From positions 4,971,658 to 5,035,657 of the forward strand of contig CM041196.1 in the NCBI GenBank assembly GCA_023078555.1: a stretch of 64,000 bases of DNA, read 5' to 3'. The notes under the pieces are model-generated. The model did not search any database. It worked only from the letters and a program-made list of their open reading frames with translations, and had not been told where the DNA came from. The first letter of the stretch is position 1, and every line of letters starts with the position of its first letter. Both the position numbers and the translations under genes were made by a program. Shown here one piece after another: positions 51,401 through 63,920 of the stretch. The DNA comes from Ulva prolifera. Its lineage: Eukaryota; Chlorophyta; Ulvophyceae; Ulvales; Ulvaceae.

Positions 51401-54400
51401 GCAGAGGCTCTGTGGATGCGATGATGACAGCCACGCAACGGCACCCGGCGCTGGCTCTCAGGGCTCAGCGCTCAGTAATGCCTGGGTCGGGATATCATGC
51501 AGGGGCCGCCTGCAGATGTCCAAAAAAGCCGCGGCGCATGCCGAAACGCCGGACGGAGATCTGCTGAGTACGCCGCTGCGTGCGAACAGGGCCTCCTGCC
51601 GGCAGCGAAGGAGGTGGATCAAGCGACCAGCGACATGGTATCGTGGGGAGGAGGGGTGGTCGGGGAGGGGGGGGCTGCGCACCGACGACGTCGGCGGGGG
51701 AGATGATCTGCCAGGCGCCGAGGTCGGCGTGGCGGCGTAGCGCCGGCTCGACGGTGGCGAGCACGAGGGACACCGCGAAGGCGGGGCCGCCACGAACCAC
51801 CTCCTCCGAGAACAACTCGATCGTCCAGTCCTCAATGCCGCAGTTCTGCCCGATGCCAGCAGCGATCGGCTGCACAAGTGGACAAGTGTGAACACGCGTG
51901 ACCTAGCAGGCCGCCTTTGAATGAGCAAGAGTGTTGTACGTCGCTCTGTGAGGCTCTGTACGAGCGCGAGGTGCGAAACTCAAGGCAAGCTTCGACGTCT
52001 TGCACACAATACTCCAGCTGGGAACTGAGCGTTGACACACAAACAGCCACCATCGTTTAAACTCGGCACTGCGGTCATGCCTGCACTGTAGCATGCCGGC
52101 TGGCGTTCCGGTTTCACAGAACGTGACCTGTCGTGGAGCCAACGCGGAAGTCCACGCTCACGGGTGTGTCTCATTCGCAATGCACACCTGAAACACAAGG
52201 ACCGCAACTGCGGTGCTGATGCCAACACCACTCAAGACATGACCGCACACATCACGACAGCGCGGCGCAGGCGGAGGCCCGGGCACACCTGGATGCGGTC
52301 GGAGACGGCGATGGAGAGGGCGCCGACGGCGCGGCGCAGGCGGTCCACGACGGCGGTGGCCTGCAGCGCCTCGACGGTGGACGGCGTCGCGCCAAACTGC
52401 ACGGAGCGCGGCAGCGCCTGCCACGCCTTCAAGCAGTAGCACATCTCCTCGTTGTCTCCCGCCGTCAGCACCTGCAGCCCCCGCACAGCCTCAGGCCTCC
52501 ACACACCCTCAGTGCCAGCGCAGCCGCGGCCACCGCCTCGCACGTGCATGTGATCCATGCATGGCATGACACGCGCGCACCGTCCAACCACACAAACGCC
52601 GCCGTAGCAGTTATATCACTGGACGAAGCGGCACACGAACGAGGCGGGCATGTCTCATCTGGGACCAGACAAGCTGAACCCTTGAACCCCCCTGGGTTGA
52701 AGGGAGGGTCACGCTGAGGAGCGCGGTCAGCATGACTTGCAACAGAGACTAGGCTTGGTGCCCCATGGCCGCCACCATCGCCACCATGCACCTTCCCCTT
52801 GCAGTCACTTTTCTGCTCCTGCTACGCAGGCGGTGTGGGCGCACCAGGTTCTGCAGGAGGGGCCCGACGAAGGCGCAGGCGCCCATGCCGAGGGAGCCGA
52901 TGCCGCGCTCCATCGCGGAGCGCACGACGCCCTCGAGCGCGAGGTCGAGGTACAGCAGGTCCTTGTTGCCGGGCAGCGCGCTGTGCAGCTCGAGGCGGCA
53001 CGCCACCGCGCTCTGCACCAGCGGCAGAATCTGCACACGCACACGCACACGGCCGTCAGCTCACACCCTGTGCGACGGCACACACTGCGCTCGGTATGTG
53101 GCTGCGCAACCGCCGTAGCGGCAGGCGCCCGTGGTGGCGCAGCCCGGGGGCACGGCACGGTCCACACACTGCACGCGCATGCATGGCGGCTGCGGCTGGG
53201 GGATCCTGCCAGAATGAATGCATTTGTGCGCAAGCGTTGGCGCTCCCACTGCATCGCATGCGCCTCCACGAGGACTGTATGCATGTGATGCCACACGAGG
53301 ACATCCACAGCAGCATGAGGCAGCAGAAGCCGTGGCTACATGGACACAGAAGGGGAAACGGAAGGGGGGGGGGGGGGGGGGGTGCCTGGTTGGAGCCGAG
53401 GGAGGCGAGGACGTAGCCGAGGTGGCCCTTGGCGCCGCTGGGCAGGCAGTGGCCGGCGGCTTTCGCGGAGGCCTGCAGGTCGGCGCCGGAGTGCACCGCC
53501 TTCAGGATGCCGAGGTAGTGCTCAAAGTCCCGGATGAGCTGCCCCCGCTTGTCTGGGTAGTCTGCAGGCTCCTGCACGCAACCGACTCGGCTGGCCGGAG
53601 TGAATGATTGCCTGCCGCTTGTGCAGAGTGTGCACTGCTGCAGATGCGGGGCAGGTTTCGGACGCTACCATTGCGGGGGCAACGTCTCAGTGCAATGCAG
53701 ATCAAACGGATGACAGACAACGAGATGGTTGCAGCTGCGGTCGTCTGACAGTAACGATGCCTGCAGCGCCACTGGACACGTGCGAGAATCGTCCTCCCTG
53801 CATGACAGCAGATTGGCCTGCTCTGGCGCGTACACAGCAGGTACAGAACAGGAACATCGACTCAACGGAGAGTGGACGCGCACGCCCGGCAGGCATTTGA
53901 GGAGAGGGAGGGACGGGGGCTGCGCACCTGCATGATCGGCCGGTCAAAGGACTCGAGGCGGGCGCGGCTGATGCCGGCGTCGGAGAGGACGCGCCAGTAC
54001 GCACCGTTGTCACCATTGGCGCGCAGGAAGGCGAGGTACGCGCGGCAGATGGGCACGTCGTCGGGGGTCGTGTTGTTGTGCAGCTTCTGGTGCCACTCCT
54101 CCATCCAGGTGCCCTTCAACTCGGGGATGTGGTTGCGGTGCATGATGTGGAGGATCTCGTCGCGGATGGCCTGGCCGTCGCCGCCGCGGCCGACCGTACC
54201 CAGCGCCAGCCGGATCTGCACCGCACATGCCGTTGCCATGGCTTCCATTCATGACATAGCGTGGCTGCGCAGGCGCTGGCCATCGCAGGACACACAGACT
54301 TCAACCAACCACGTGCTGTATCATTTTTGACGAATCGAAAGATTTGCCAAATAATTTTCTGGATACGTGTACGCAGGACTGCCACATCGATTCACATGGG

Positions 54401-57400
54401 CATGCGGAGACCCTTTGTCTGGGGCATCCACGCAACACGAAGCTGCACGCGTTGTGTACAGGCACAGGCAGCGGAGGAGCGGTTGGCGCGCACCCACTCC
54501 TGCGCCTCGCCTTGCGTCCGCGCGTGCGCCTCCGCCATCGTGTTGGTCAGGTGCGACTGCGCGCCCGCGAGCTGCCGCGGCTGCGTGTTGTAATTGCGCT
54601 GCCACGTCAGCGCGCGGGTTGCGCTGTAGCGCATCCACACGTACGCCGCGGCCGCCGCGCGCGGCACATCCTCCCCCCCGCCCAGCACGCGGTCCTGCAG
54701 CAGCCCCGCGACCGCGTTGAAGCGGTGCATCAGCGTCCACTTATCCGAGTTCTCGGCGTCAACTATGCCCTGCAGCAGCGAGTCGAGCGTCTCGGCGGCC
54801 GCGTGGCTGCCCGCGCGGCGCATCAGCGGCACGAAGAAGTTGCCCGAGCCGTCGCGGTACCACGCGGAGCGATCGCTCGAGCGCAGCACAAACTGCAGCG
54901 CGCTGACATTGCCGTCGGGAGGGACCGTGAACTGCAGCTCCTGCAGCGGCACGGTGTCCTTCCAGTCGCCGGAGTCACCTTCATGGGGGGCCTCCGCCTT
55001 TCGACGCTGGAACGGCGTCTCAATCGCCTTCCCTGCACACACCGGAACCCCCGCTCAGCATCGAGATATGGCATACTTGCCATTTCACATGATGCCCATG
55101 CTCTGTCACACCTGGACACCAACGCCACAGCACTGCGATGTCAAGCACACAGCACGCGGAGCGCTCTGACGCAGACAGGAGATACGCCGAAGCGCAGCGC
55201 AGAGCACGGCGACCCCGGACTGCTCACTTCCTGACACACGCACGGCTTGACACTCGCACGAACAGCAGTGCAAACGCGGCCCAACTGCCTACTTGCATCG
55301 CCGCAACCCCACCCCCCAGAAAGGCAGGAAGAAGCGCAGCAGGGGGTGGGCCGCACCGCCGGCGTCGGCCATCGAGCCCGTCACCTGCTTCCACAGCGGC
55401 TTCGGCGGCAGCACCCACGCCTTGTCGTTCTTCGACACACCCCAGTGCAGCACCATCTCGTTCGGGGCGCTCGTCGTAAGCGTCACGACCGTCGGGCCGC
55501 TACCCTCCGCACCGCTCTCCGCGCCGTTGCCACTCGCCTCCTCCGGGTCACCGTCGTCGCGGCGCACCGTCACCAGCAGCTCCGCGCCGTCCGCGAGCCT
55601 GTACAGCCGCCGGAAGCGCGTGGCCTCGTCCACAGCCGCCGCCTGCACCGGGGCCTTGGCGTTCATACCCCCAGGCGAAGAACAAGACCAACAGCAGACG
55701 TCAATGGGACACGGTGTGCTGCGCATGTCGATTTGCATCAGACAGATGCCACACGCATGGCAGTGTGTCTCTGTGGTTCAGAGTTCGGTCGATCTCCGGC
55801 CGACTAAATGCGGATGCCTGCTGCCATCCGGTTCTGGTTCTGTTGATAAGCTACAATACGACAGCGTGTATCACAGTAAGAGGAAGCGATCTACACCTAC
55901 GAGGGCAGAAGAAACCACAACTGGCAGTCGCAAGGGATGTCCATATGGACAGGAGATGGGACGCGAGGGGCCAGGGGGGGGGGGGCACCTGCACGAGGAA
56001 CTCAAGGGGACCGGCCTTGCGCTTGCGCTTCTCCGAAGACAGCAGTGGCACCGTTGCGTTCTTGATCAGCTTCAGGGGATCCGCTGCCGGCAGGCCGTCC
56101 AGGCCGTTGCCGATCTCAACACTGGCCATGGCGGGGGCGGGCGCCGGTGCCGGCTTTGCCTCCTCCTTCGGCTGCGCCTCCGCAGCCTTGGGCTTGTCAT
56201 CAGTGGCCGCTGGGGGCTTTTGCTCCGCCGCCTTGGGCTGTTCTGCCGGTGTCGGCCGGGGCGGTGAGGTTTGTGGGACGGCTTGGGGTGGCGGCGTCGG
56301 GCTTCGCAGCGCAGCCTCGATCTCCTGTGGCCGTGCGCTGGCGCAGTCAACACAGTTTGCACGATGAGAGCGTGCCAAAGACTCATCCGAACAACATGTG
56401 AGGTGAGGATGCATGGCCAATCGGAGCACCCACGCTGTGTGAGGACAAGTCAGCGCCAGCGAGGTGATGATACCGCTGCAACACCGATATCATACTGCCA
56501 CCACCATGACCGTATTACCCATGATGTGCATGCGTGTATTGCATCTCATCAAGGCACTGAGGGTGGTGTCGCCATGTGTGCACTGACGTGGAAAGAATAT
56601 ATATATATATATATTTAAATTAACAGTGAATTGGCCCTCTCACAACAACTAACGCCCCACATGACCAAAGATACAGCGGTGGGAAGGCGGCTGCAGCAAG
56701 GGGGGCTCACCTTCAGGTCTTTGCCGCTCTTGAGCTGGGAGTGGATGGCGTCACGCGCCTGCTGCGAGAAGTCAGCGCCATCCGGGCGGCCTGCCTTCTC
56801 CCACAGGATGTAGGCCTGGATGCCAATGACATCATCCGGCACATACACCTACACCGCCACTCCCCGTCAGAGCTTTCTCTCATGGGGGTGCCGCTGAAAT
56901 TCAAACAGTTGCGCCTGGCAGCCATGATCGTGCAAGCTCCGCACTGTAGCTTCAGGCAGACAACCCACACTGCGCGAAGCTGCTAAGGGTCTTTCAACCA
57001 CCTGAACACGCCTGCAGATCCCTCCAGGTATCCACTTCGTCAAGATCTGGGAGGAATCTGCCACCAATACTGCGCCAGACAGGCAGTCTTCTCCGATCCG
57101 TAGACTGCCGATTGATAATATCAAAGCACCACCAAGAGTGTACTCCGACAGCACCTGGGCTGCCCACACAAGCAGCAATGGCCACAGGGGCAGACGCAGC
57201 ACTGCACAGCAGGGGGGGACAAACCTCGGTGACTTCGACCGTGTGTTGCACGTCGCGTTCGCTTTCACTGCCGCTGCCCGCGCCATCCTGCTGGCCGTCC
57301 ATCTGCTCGATGACCGCGCGCGCCTCCATCTCTGCGCGACGGCCGCCGCCGATGTCGATGAACTCCTTCTTGAACTGCGTGTACGGGGTCTCCCCCCCTG

Positions 57401-59133
57401 CCACCTGCACGCCGGCGACCGCTGCTGCCCATGGCCGCACTTATGCAGGCCCGCACAGCCACACAGCCCACCCTCTAGCTGCTCCGGCATCCGTGCCACT
57501 GGATCTGCCAGCCTGTCAAGACACACGAGCTGCGACTGCTGCAGGGATGCTCTGCAGAGGTGCCGGCGTGGGGGGCTGATGCTCTTCTGCGCATGCGGCT
57601 GGTCTGGACCTGCTCCGCGCTGTCAAAGCGACTGAGGCTGAGGTGTCGAGCCTGCGATACAAGAAAAAGCGAGGACACTCAAGTGAGTGACAGGCAAGCA
57701 CGACTGCAGCCAGTAGCTGTTCAAGCAAACACTACCGCTCAGAGTCTGAGCCTCAGATTGATGTGCCATGCCACAGACCCGGAACTGCATCAAATAGCCA
57801 GGAGCGCCCACTGTCCACAGGCCACCGATCCCTCGGCCTCGCGTTCCCAGCGAAATCCCTACTGAGCTGCCCACAAAAGACTACAGGGACGGGGTGGCGG
57901 GCACAGGGCGGGCAGGCAAGCGGCGCACCTGCCATAGCTCGTCGAGGGTCTTGCCGCGGCAGAGGCACTGCTGTAGCTCAGCGATGCCCTCCCGATACTC
58001 CCGGTCCGCCGCATCCTGCGACCGCTGCGGGCAGCCCGCGCTCTCCCACATGATGTACGCCCAGATGCCCGCCAGCTCCGCCGGGATCTCCGGGATCTCC
58101 TCGAGGCTCAGCACGGGGCCCTGCACGGCGCAGCACAGCACCTCACCACGCATCTCGCACCGGCAACAGGTCCGGGCAAGGTCCATCCAGAGCCGAAGAT
58201 CTATTCCCGCGTGCATGATGGGCGCATGGGGGTCCTTGTGTGCTGAAGCGACGATGACAAAGGGGGGATGAGAGGGGGAGCGCACGAATTCGGAGTCATC
58301 GATGGACATGAACGAGCGCAGCGAGTTGCGTAGAGCGAGCTGGAAGTTGCTGCCATTGGAGTCGAACCATGTGTTGGTGGCGGCGTCCTTGATGACAAAG
58401 TTGAGGTAGTCTGCTGCCTCATCTGGCGACAGCTCGATGTCGATCTTTAGCTTGCCACCCTCTTGCCTGCACAGACGAGAATGTGATGCTGACTGTGTGG
58501 CTGGCGCTGTCAGAAGTGAGACGATCAGGAACAGGAGGCAGGACACTGCAGCATGCTGAGCAGGTTATTGAAGTGTTGGCAGCAATCATGTGTGAGTGGC
58601 AATCATGATCGACAGCAGTTCAGTGAGCTGGGCATGCACAGGCACCACGCTTTCATGACACTGCTCAAGAGGCGGTAGCTTTGAGCAGTACGTACCTCCA
58701 TCCAGTCTGCAGTGCGCGGTCCTTGTACTGAATCGTGTTTGGGGGGCGCTGATCCGGCAGGCGCCACCCCCCAAAATAGTTTTTGCCGCCTTGCACACCC
58801 CAATGAAGGATGAGGTTGGATGCGGTGGGATAGTCTGTCTCCAAATGCAGAGTTTGAGCTCCACTAGCGATCTCTACCACATGCGTGTGCAATTTGAACT
58901 GACCCTTGCCATAGGTGAACGTCTTGTTGTGCTCCAGCAGAACCTCGTTTGTGAGCTCTGCTTCATCGACCACTGCAGCCCGACAGACAGTCTGACGGGG
59001 GATCCGAATCCGACTTCCGTCAAGCACATGTGAGATGTGCTGCAAGGCAGCGTCTGCCCTAGCTCTCCGTGAAACGGACCAGGCGGAAGCATGTCGGAAG
59101 CCTGAGGCAGGGCAGACGGCCTTGTTCACCCTC
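48453..59133 (-). CDS. Alpha-glucan water dikinase (GWD), N-terminus incomplete
   Basis: GWD moves the beta-phosphate of ATP to C6 of starch glucosyl units in the plastid and so starts starch breakdown. Exons on the minus strand: 59133-58696, 58466-58286, 58120-57929, 57404-57225, 56848-56711, 56324-55989, 55642-55357, 55032-54494, 54215-53928, 53571-53386, 53030-52845, 52471-52289, 51869-51683, 51265-50887, 50587-50342, 50000-49723, 49360-49048, 48585-48453 (about 1,555 residues). Starch-binding CBM45 modules lie in 59133-58696 and 55642-55357. IWAYIMWESAG and IQAYILWEKAG are the paired linker motifs. ILSHSSVRARN carries the phospho-accepting His (51111-51113). FRSDSNGEDLAGYAGAGLY and VVQTRPQV are the nucleotide-binding end. 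The first listed exon reads as a transit peptide (SAWSVSRRARAD, then VCRAAV); the initiating exon upstream is not resolved. The exon ending at 53386 would use a GC donor. Confidence 0.93.
53364..53382 (-). repeat. Poly-C tract in GWD sense (19 bp)
   Basis: Nineteen G on the + strand, C in the sense of GWD, starting a few bases after the GC donor at 53385. Confidence 0.95.
55974..55985 (-). repeat. Poly-C tract in GWD sense (12 bp)
   Basis: Twelve G on the + strand, lying directly after the donor GTGC at 55988 in GWD sense. Confidence 0.95.
56597..56614. repeat. AT microsatellite
   Basis: Short TA/AT run within a GWD intron, followed by TTTAAATT. Confidence 0.9.
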
Positions 59134-60447
59134 CTGCAGACACATTACCGACTGAATACGCCTACATCATCTTATGGATGGTCAGGCCAGCATTTTGCTA
59201 CGAAAACGCGGCCTGCGCTTGAAAAATGGATTGGCCTCATCACATCTGCAGCGGATCATTCGTGTCATGCCAGCACCATGCATCACATCTGCGATGAGTC
59301 AACATTTGTACTTCTTGATTATCTTCAACGCGTCCCCTGTGCTCTTGCTGCGCTGGGATGGTGTAGAACAGCTGCGCGACAGCGCAACGAAAGCGGTGCA
59401 ACTCTCTCGGAGAAGAATGATGGAGCCCCGACTTGCAAAAAAATTGAATCGACGAAAACCTAAAGCCTAACAGTGTTTCGACAGAGATAGGTTGCAGGGA
59501 CAATATGTCAGACGGCAAACACCGGGAGCTCGCTTGCTTCAATCCGTCCCTCGAACCTCACACCCGAGCCATTGCGCAAGTGAGCTGCCCATCTGTTGTA
59601 CCAAAGCCATATAAGTCAGGCAAGTCTCCGAGCACCGACAACTCGCATGCAACCGAGCTTCCCTGGTACTGAAATACCGACGCCAGAGCAAGCCGGGCTT
59701 GACCGACAAAAGCTGCCGCAAACGTGCGTGGCGCAATTATTTATCCAGTGCTGCTTATTGGCGCGACAAAGGCCCACTGCTTCACCATATGATGGTGACG
59801 GTTCCAGACCTGTCGGAGAGATCGGAAGCACACCGCACAGCTCCATCGCGCCCGAGGCTTCGGACTGCATGGCCCTGACAAGCCCACATGTGCTTCCGTG
59901 ACTTTACGAGCTGCTTTGAGCTCGAAACTGTTAGTAATACGAGAAATAGGAGAACGCGTCACGACGGTAAGTCGCGGCCTAGGGATGTTCCGACACAGCA
60001 CCTATTGACAACCACGGAGCCGATGCTGCTTGTAGTTCACAATCGAAGGGCGGCCAGATTTCAGCCTTGGCCGTGCGCCCAGACAGCGCGCACTGCAGCG
60101 GTGTGTCAAGAACTCGCTATGCGTCGAGATGTTGTTTGAGTCTGTGGACACCGAGGCATCGAGGTATGGCCGGAAATGCAGCCTAACGCTAGCCACAGCT
60201 GTTGCTCTTGCTCCCGACAACGACATGCCATATATCACGTTCGCAGCCGGTCTATACAGGCGGGCACGTCGCTAGAACCGGCGTTGTGTCTGTGAGCATG
60301 TCAGGGCGGGGAGGCAACAAACTCACGAGCAGGCCGTAAGTGGCTGTGGTGATCGAGTGCGCCTTATCCATTCGTTCACAGAAAACCATGTGTTATCGTC
60401 GTTGACATATACAGCGGCACCTACAAACAGAAAACCTTCCTTACTGT
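59134..60447. other. Spacer between DNAJC17-like gene and GWD
   Basis: The missing first exon and promoter of GWD should lie here, since the exon at 59133 is entered in phase 2 through a TCTGCAG acceptor. Minus-strand frames beginning at 59736 (Arg-rich, MRHARLRQLLSV) and 59542 are candidates for the presequence. Neither offered a clean phase-2 donor, so none is called. Confidence 0.4.
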
Positions 60448-62104
60448 CTACTCAGGATTAAGCGCATCCTCTGCTTCTGCTTCAGCAAGCAGCTTCGCAC
60501 GTATCGCCTCACGCTCTAGCTGTTTTGCAGCTGCGCTCTGCCCTTTGCCCTGGCCCACTGTACTCAAGCCCGCACCCGCGCTGCCACCTTCATGCACTTG
60601 GCCGCGAGCCCCCTCGTCCTGCACCCCAGCCTCCCCCGCGACACCTGAGCCACTTCCAATTTCTCCAGGGGCTGCTGCACTACCGCCTGCATCGCGAGAA
60701 GCTGGTGGATATTCTCCGGGGCCAGCGGCATCATCAGCGCCTGGCACAGGCCTGTCAACAGCAGTCTTCGCTGTGCCAGGGAACGAAGACGGGAACGATG
60801 CCGGGAATGATGAGGGCCGCGCTGATGCCCCCGGAAACGAAGTTGCGCCTGCCCTTGATCCCGAGACACCAGCAGCAAAGCCGCCGCTGGGGGCTTGCTG
60901 GCCAAGCTGGGGTGCCGCGGAGGCAGGCCCAGGCGGCGCAGCCGGGGCGGCAGCTGCAATGTCAGCACGTCGCAGCCGCGCCGCGGCCGCCTGGGCCGCG
61001 CCCGGGGCCGCGACTGTCAGCCCGTCCACGTCCGCAACCTTCGGCAGCGGTGTGACAAGCAGCGGGTGCCGCACGGTGGCAGCAGCACGCTTGCAAGCGG
61101 ATGCTGCCGCTGTGGCGGTGCCCATGACCACCACGGCGCTGCGATTCGGGCCAGCTTTGCTGCTCGGCTTCCGCATTGAAACATGCACGACCTCCCCGAA
61201 GCGCGCGAACAGTTCACGCACCGATGACGAGTCATGCTTCGCGTGATCTGTGCTCCATCGCACTTGCAGCGAGGATTTCAGGAGAGTGAGTGTTTCCGCG
61301 TCGACCTGGGGTGGCGCATCGGGGTCGTCTTGCACACCCAGACCAGCCGCTGATGCCTCCGCAACCGCCGCCGCGGCCGCCTGGGCTGCCGTCGCTGCCT
61401 GAGAGCTGAGTTCGGCGCGCTTGCGCGCGATCGCAATTTCCCGCATGCGCCGCATCTGTGCTGCCAGGTTGGCTTGAGCACGCTGTAGGTCTGACAGCGA
61501 CTTGGCGGACACACGTTCCCGCCTGTCAAGCTCTTCAGCCATTGCACGCCGCTGCTTAGACCGTGCACGGGCCTGCTCATCCATCTCTTGCTCTTGCTCT
61601 TGGCGAGCACGCTTGGCCCTACATGCTTCTTGTTAGTGAATGCCAATGTCCAGCAAAGATCTGAGCACATGGCTCCTGTAAACAGTGAGGCACACCTTCG
61701 CACTTGGACATACGCAGCTTTTGCTTCAGCATCCAGAAGCATATCCCGCGCCGCCGTGAGGCGTTGAAACATCTGGGTGGCATTCTCGCTCTTGTTCCTG
61801 TCAGGATGGTACTTGAGCGATAACTTCCTGTATGCCTGCAGGTGCAAGGCCAGAACGTGACGCCCATCATGTAAAATCGGGGCCCAATTGCCGCAGATGG
61901 TGGCATTCACAATTGAATTGTGTATGAACACGAACCTGGCATGTCGAGCAACGGCGCTGGCAGCGCCTTGCCTTCAGCCAGGACACAGGCGTGCTCACCC
62001 ACGGTTGCACATGGGCTTACCTTCAGCACATCGGCATCTCCAAGATCCTCGAGTGTTGAGTCCAGCTCAAGTATCTTGTATGGGTCGATGTCCGCGTCCT
62101 CCAT
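60448..62104 (-). CDS. DNAJC17-like J-domain and RRM protein
   Basis: Three exons (62104-62021, 61835-61696, 61618-60448) join to 464 residues. MEDADIDPYKILELD opens a J domain with the HPD motif at residues 38-40 (KYHPDRN). AKAAYVQVRRAKRARQEQ then leads into a charged coiled coil, as in human DNAJC17 and yeast Cwc23. A degenerate RRM (VRELFARFGEVVHVSMRK) occupies roughly residues 190-265. The C-terminal 200 residues are Ala/Pro/Ser-rich with a SFP repeat, and end in a charged helix (EREAIRAKLLAEAEAEDALN). In known members the J domain recruits Hsp70 and the protein acts in spliceosome remodelling in the nucleus; that role is carried over by homology. The second donor (61695, GTGTGC) was chosen because it alone restores frame into AKRARQEQ. 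The 5' end of GWD lies downstream on the same strand. Confidence 0.88.
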
Positions 62105-62763
62105 CGCTGCCTGAACTGCTGCTGTAGCGACGGTGCTCCGAGATCAACAATTGATTGCGCCTGGTGCCTGCTCTCCAGGATCAACACTGTGTAGTCCGAA
62201 TAATAATCGATATTGGCGTTGACCCGGAGTATGTTCGCAGGAGTAGAAAGTTCGACAAAAGGATGTGTACGGCAAAAACAGCCCGTGAAGGCCGTTCACT
62301 GGGACATCACTGGCACACAGACGAGATGGCGGTTGCTGTGCTTACATCAAACATCAGTGGCACGGTTGCATGTCAGCTTTGTTGCCGAGACCTTGCAACA
62401 AGCTGGTCGCGAGCTCGACCAGAGCGACAAAAGCATGGGGAGACAGGTGCAGGCGACAGATGCATCCAGACGCGGCCGGCAAATGGCAGTGTGCAAGACA
62501 CAGAACAACGTCTGCATTTAACGACATCAGCTGCGTCCTTCGCATATTTCAGTTCGAATTCAGAAAATTGCCAGAGCTTTCGGATGGCAGGGCATGAAGG
62601 TCGAAGCTTAAGGACGCAGAGCCCCATCAAGCAGGAGCATCCCATCAGCAAGCTTGTGCCCACAAGTGCGCATTTGTGTCCCCATCCTGAACGCAAATGG
62701 CCCTAAAGTCCTCCTGTAACGTGTGCCAGCAGCCTGAAACCTGTCGCCTGCACTGTTATGTGT
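62105..62763. other. Spacer, no gene seen
   Basis: No frame with domain or splice support. It holds the promoter side of the DNAJC17-like gene and ends at the left target duplication of the LINE-like copy. Confidence 0.5.
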
Positions 62764-63420
62764 CACGTCTGTGTCGGGCAAGGCTGTTTTGACGGGGCTG
62801 TCGGTCCCGTCTGATGACCTCACGCCGCTCACGGGCCACCCGGCTTGAGCGGCGCTGCGCACCCGCCCGGGCTGCGTGGTGGGCAGTGGCTGCTGCGTGT
62901 GCGCTCTCAGCCTTGTCCGCTTTATTGTGGTGACGGCTCAGGCGTGCCGCGTTTCGCTGGTGTCTTCCCCGTGCGCCTGTGTGTGGCCCGCCGTTGGGGC
63001 GCGGCCGGGTGGTTTGGGCGGGTTGGGCTGGCCTCTGGGGGTTGCGGGTGTGGGTTTGCGGGCGGGCGGGGTGGTGTGCGCGGGCTGGGCTTGGGGGGTT
63101 GTGCTGGGGGAGGCGGGGGCCTCCCCGGGCTGGGGGTTGTTGCGGGTTCGCTGTTTGTTTGCTGAGCGGCCTTGGCTGCAGGTGCTTCCGGGGCTCGTGC
63201 GCCTTGCTGTTGGGCGGGGTTCGGGTGGGGATGGGCGTGTGGGCATGGGCGTGTGTGTGGTTGTGTGGCCGTGTCGCTGTGTTCGGCGCGGGTGCTGCCG
63301 TTGCGTGGGTGTTTTGGTGTGCGCTTCGTGTGGCTTGCTGCGTGGTGTGCGTTTTCCCCTGCTTCTTGCTTGCGGTGCTACCTGCCTCGCTTACTTTGTC
63401 CTTGTAACACGTCTGTGTCG
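62764..63420 (+). mobile_element. 631-bp LINE-like copy with 13-bp target duplication
   Basis: Perfect 13-bp direct repeats CACGTCTGTGTCG at 62764-62776 and 63408-63420 bracket 62777-63407. The right end, GCGGTGCTACCTGCCTCGC then TTTGTCCTTGTAA (63371-63407), is the reverse complement of the block at 4513, 5045 and 15341, so it is the common 3' terminus; the left end is a 5' truncation. The body is very G/T-rich on this strand, with almost no A at 63001-63120. No reverse-transcriptase motif is present. It is probably 3' UTR of a non-LTR element or a SINE built on its tail. The perfect duplication implies a young insertion. Confidence 0.7.
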
Positions 63421-63742
63421 CAAGAACTGCGACATGGCGGTCACACGACATCGGATCCAAATCCTGCAGCGCGCTGAGATATAGCGAGCTAACATAGCCA
63501 GCGTTAGCCACTTCCACTGGTGTGTCTCCTCCGGCCTTCGTCAGCGGGCTGCACCGCCCCACCCACCAGCCACTGCGTGCAGATCTGTGGCGGGCACGGC
63601 ACGACGTCAGCGGCAGGAACTGCATCATCAGCGTGTCGCCTGCTCCAGTGGCGCCCGCGGAGAAGCTGGGGTTCGCAGTCACGCCAGCACAGGCCACAAA
63701 CCATGTCAGTGAGATTGTCAGCAGTTTGCTCACTGCCCGCAC
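63421..63742 (-). CDS. Possible first exon of a secreted protein
   Basis: An ATG at 63742 opens a frame whose first 23 residues look like a signal peptide (MRAVSKLLTISLTWFVACAG, then VTA). It runs about 107 residues to the edge of the LINE-like insertion. Without the insertion the frame would reach a stop within a few codons, so the longer 328-codon frame down to 62756 is a host/element chimera. No domain is recognised, and it may splice earlier. Weakly supported. Confidence 0.3.
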
Positions 63743-63920
63743 CGGCGCATCCTGTGAGCGACCCGGCTGGTACGTCTACTGTTGCGAGCAGGTCCGGAGC
63801 GCATATGCATCCGTGGCAGGGGCGGCTGAGGAATCAGGCTGTCTTGCTGCGTAGGAGCATGGCGTACTACTGATCGTAGGACGCTCATCCGGGGAGGCTC
63901 GGGGAGACGGCGCGCCGTGC

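Noticed and set aside
62756-63742. 328-codon minus-strand frame as one gene
   Set aside because: It crosses the LINE-like insertion and owes most of its length to the A-poor element body. Only the part above 63420 could be host coding.
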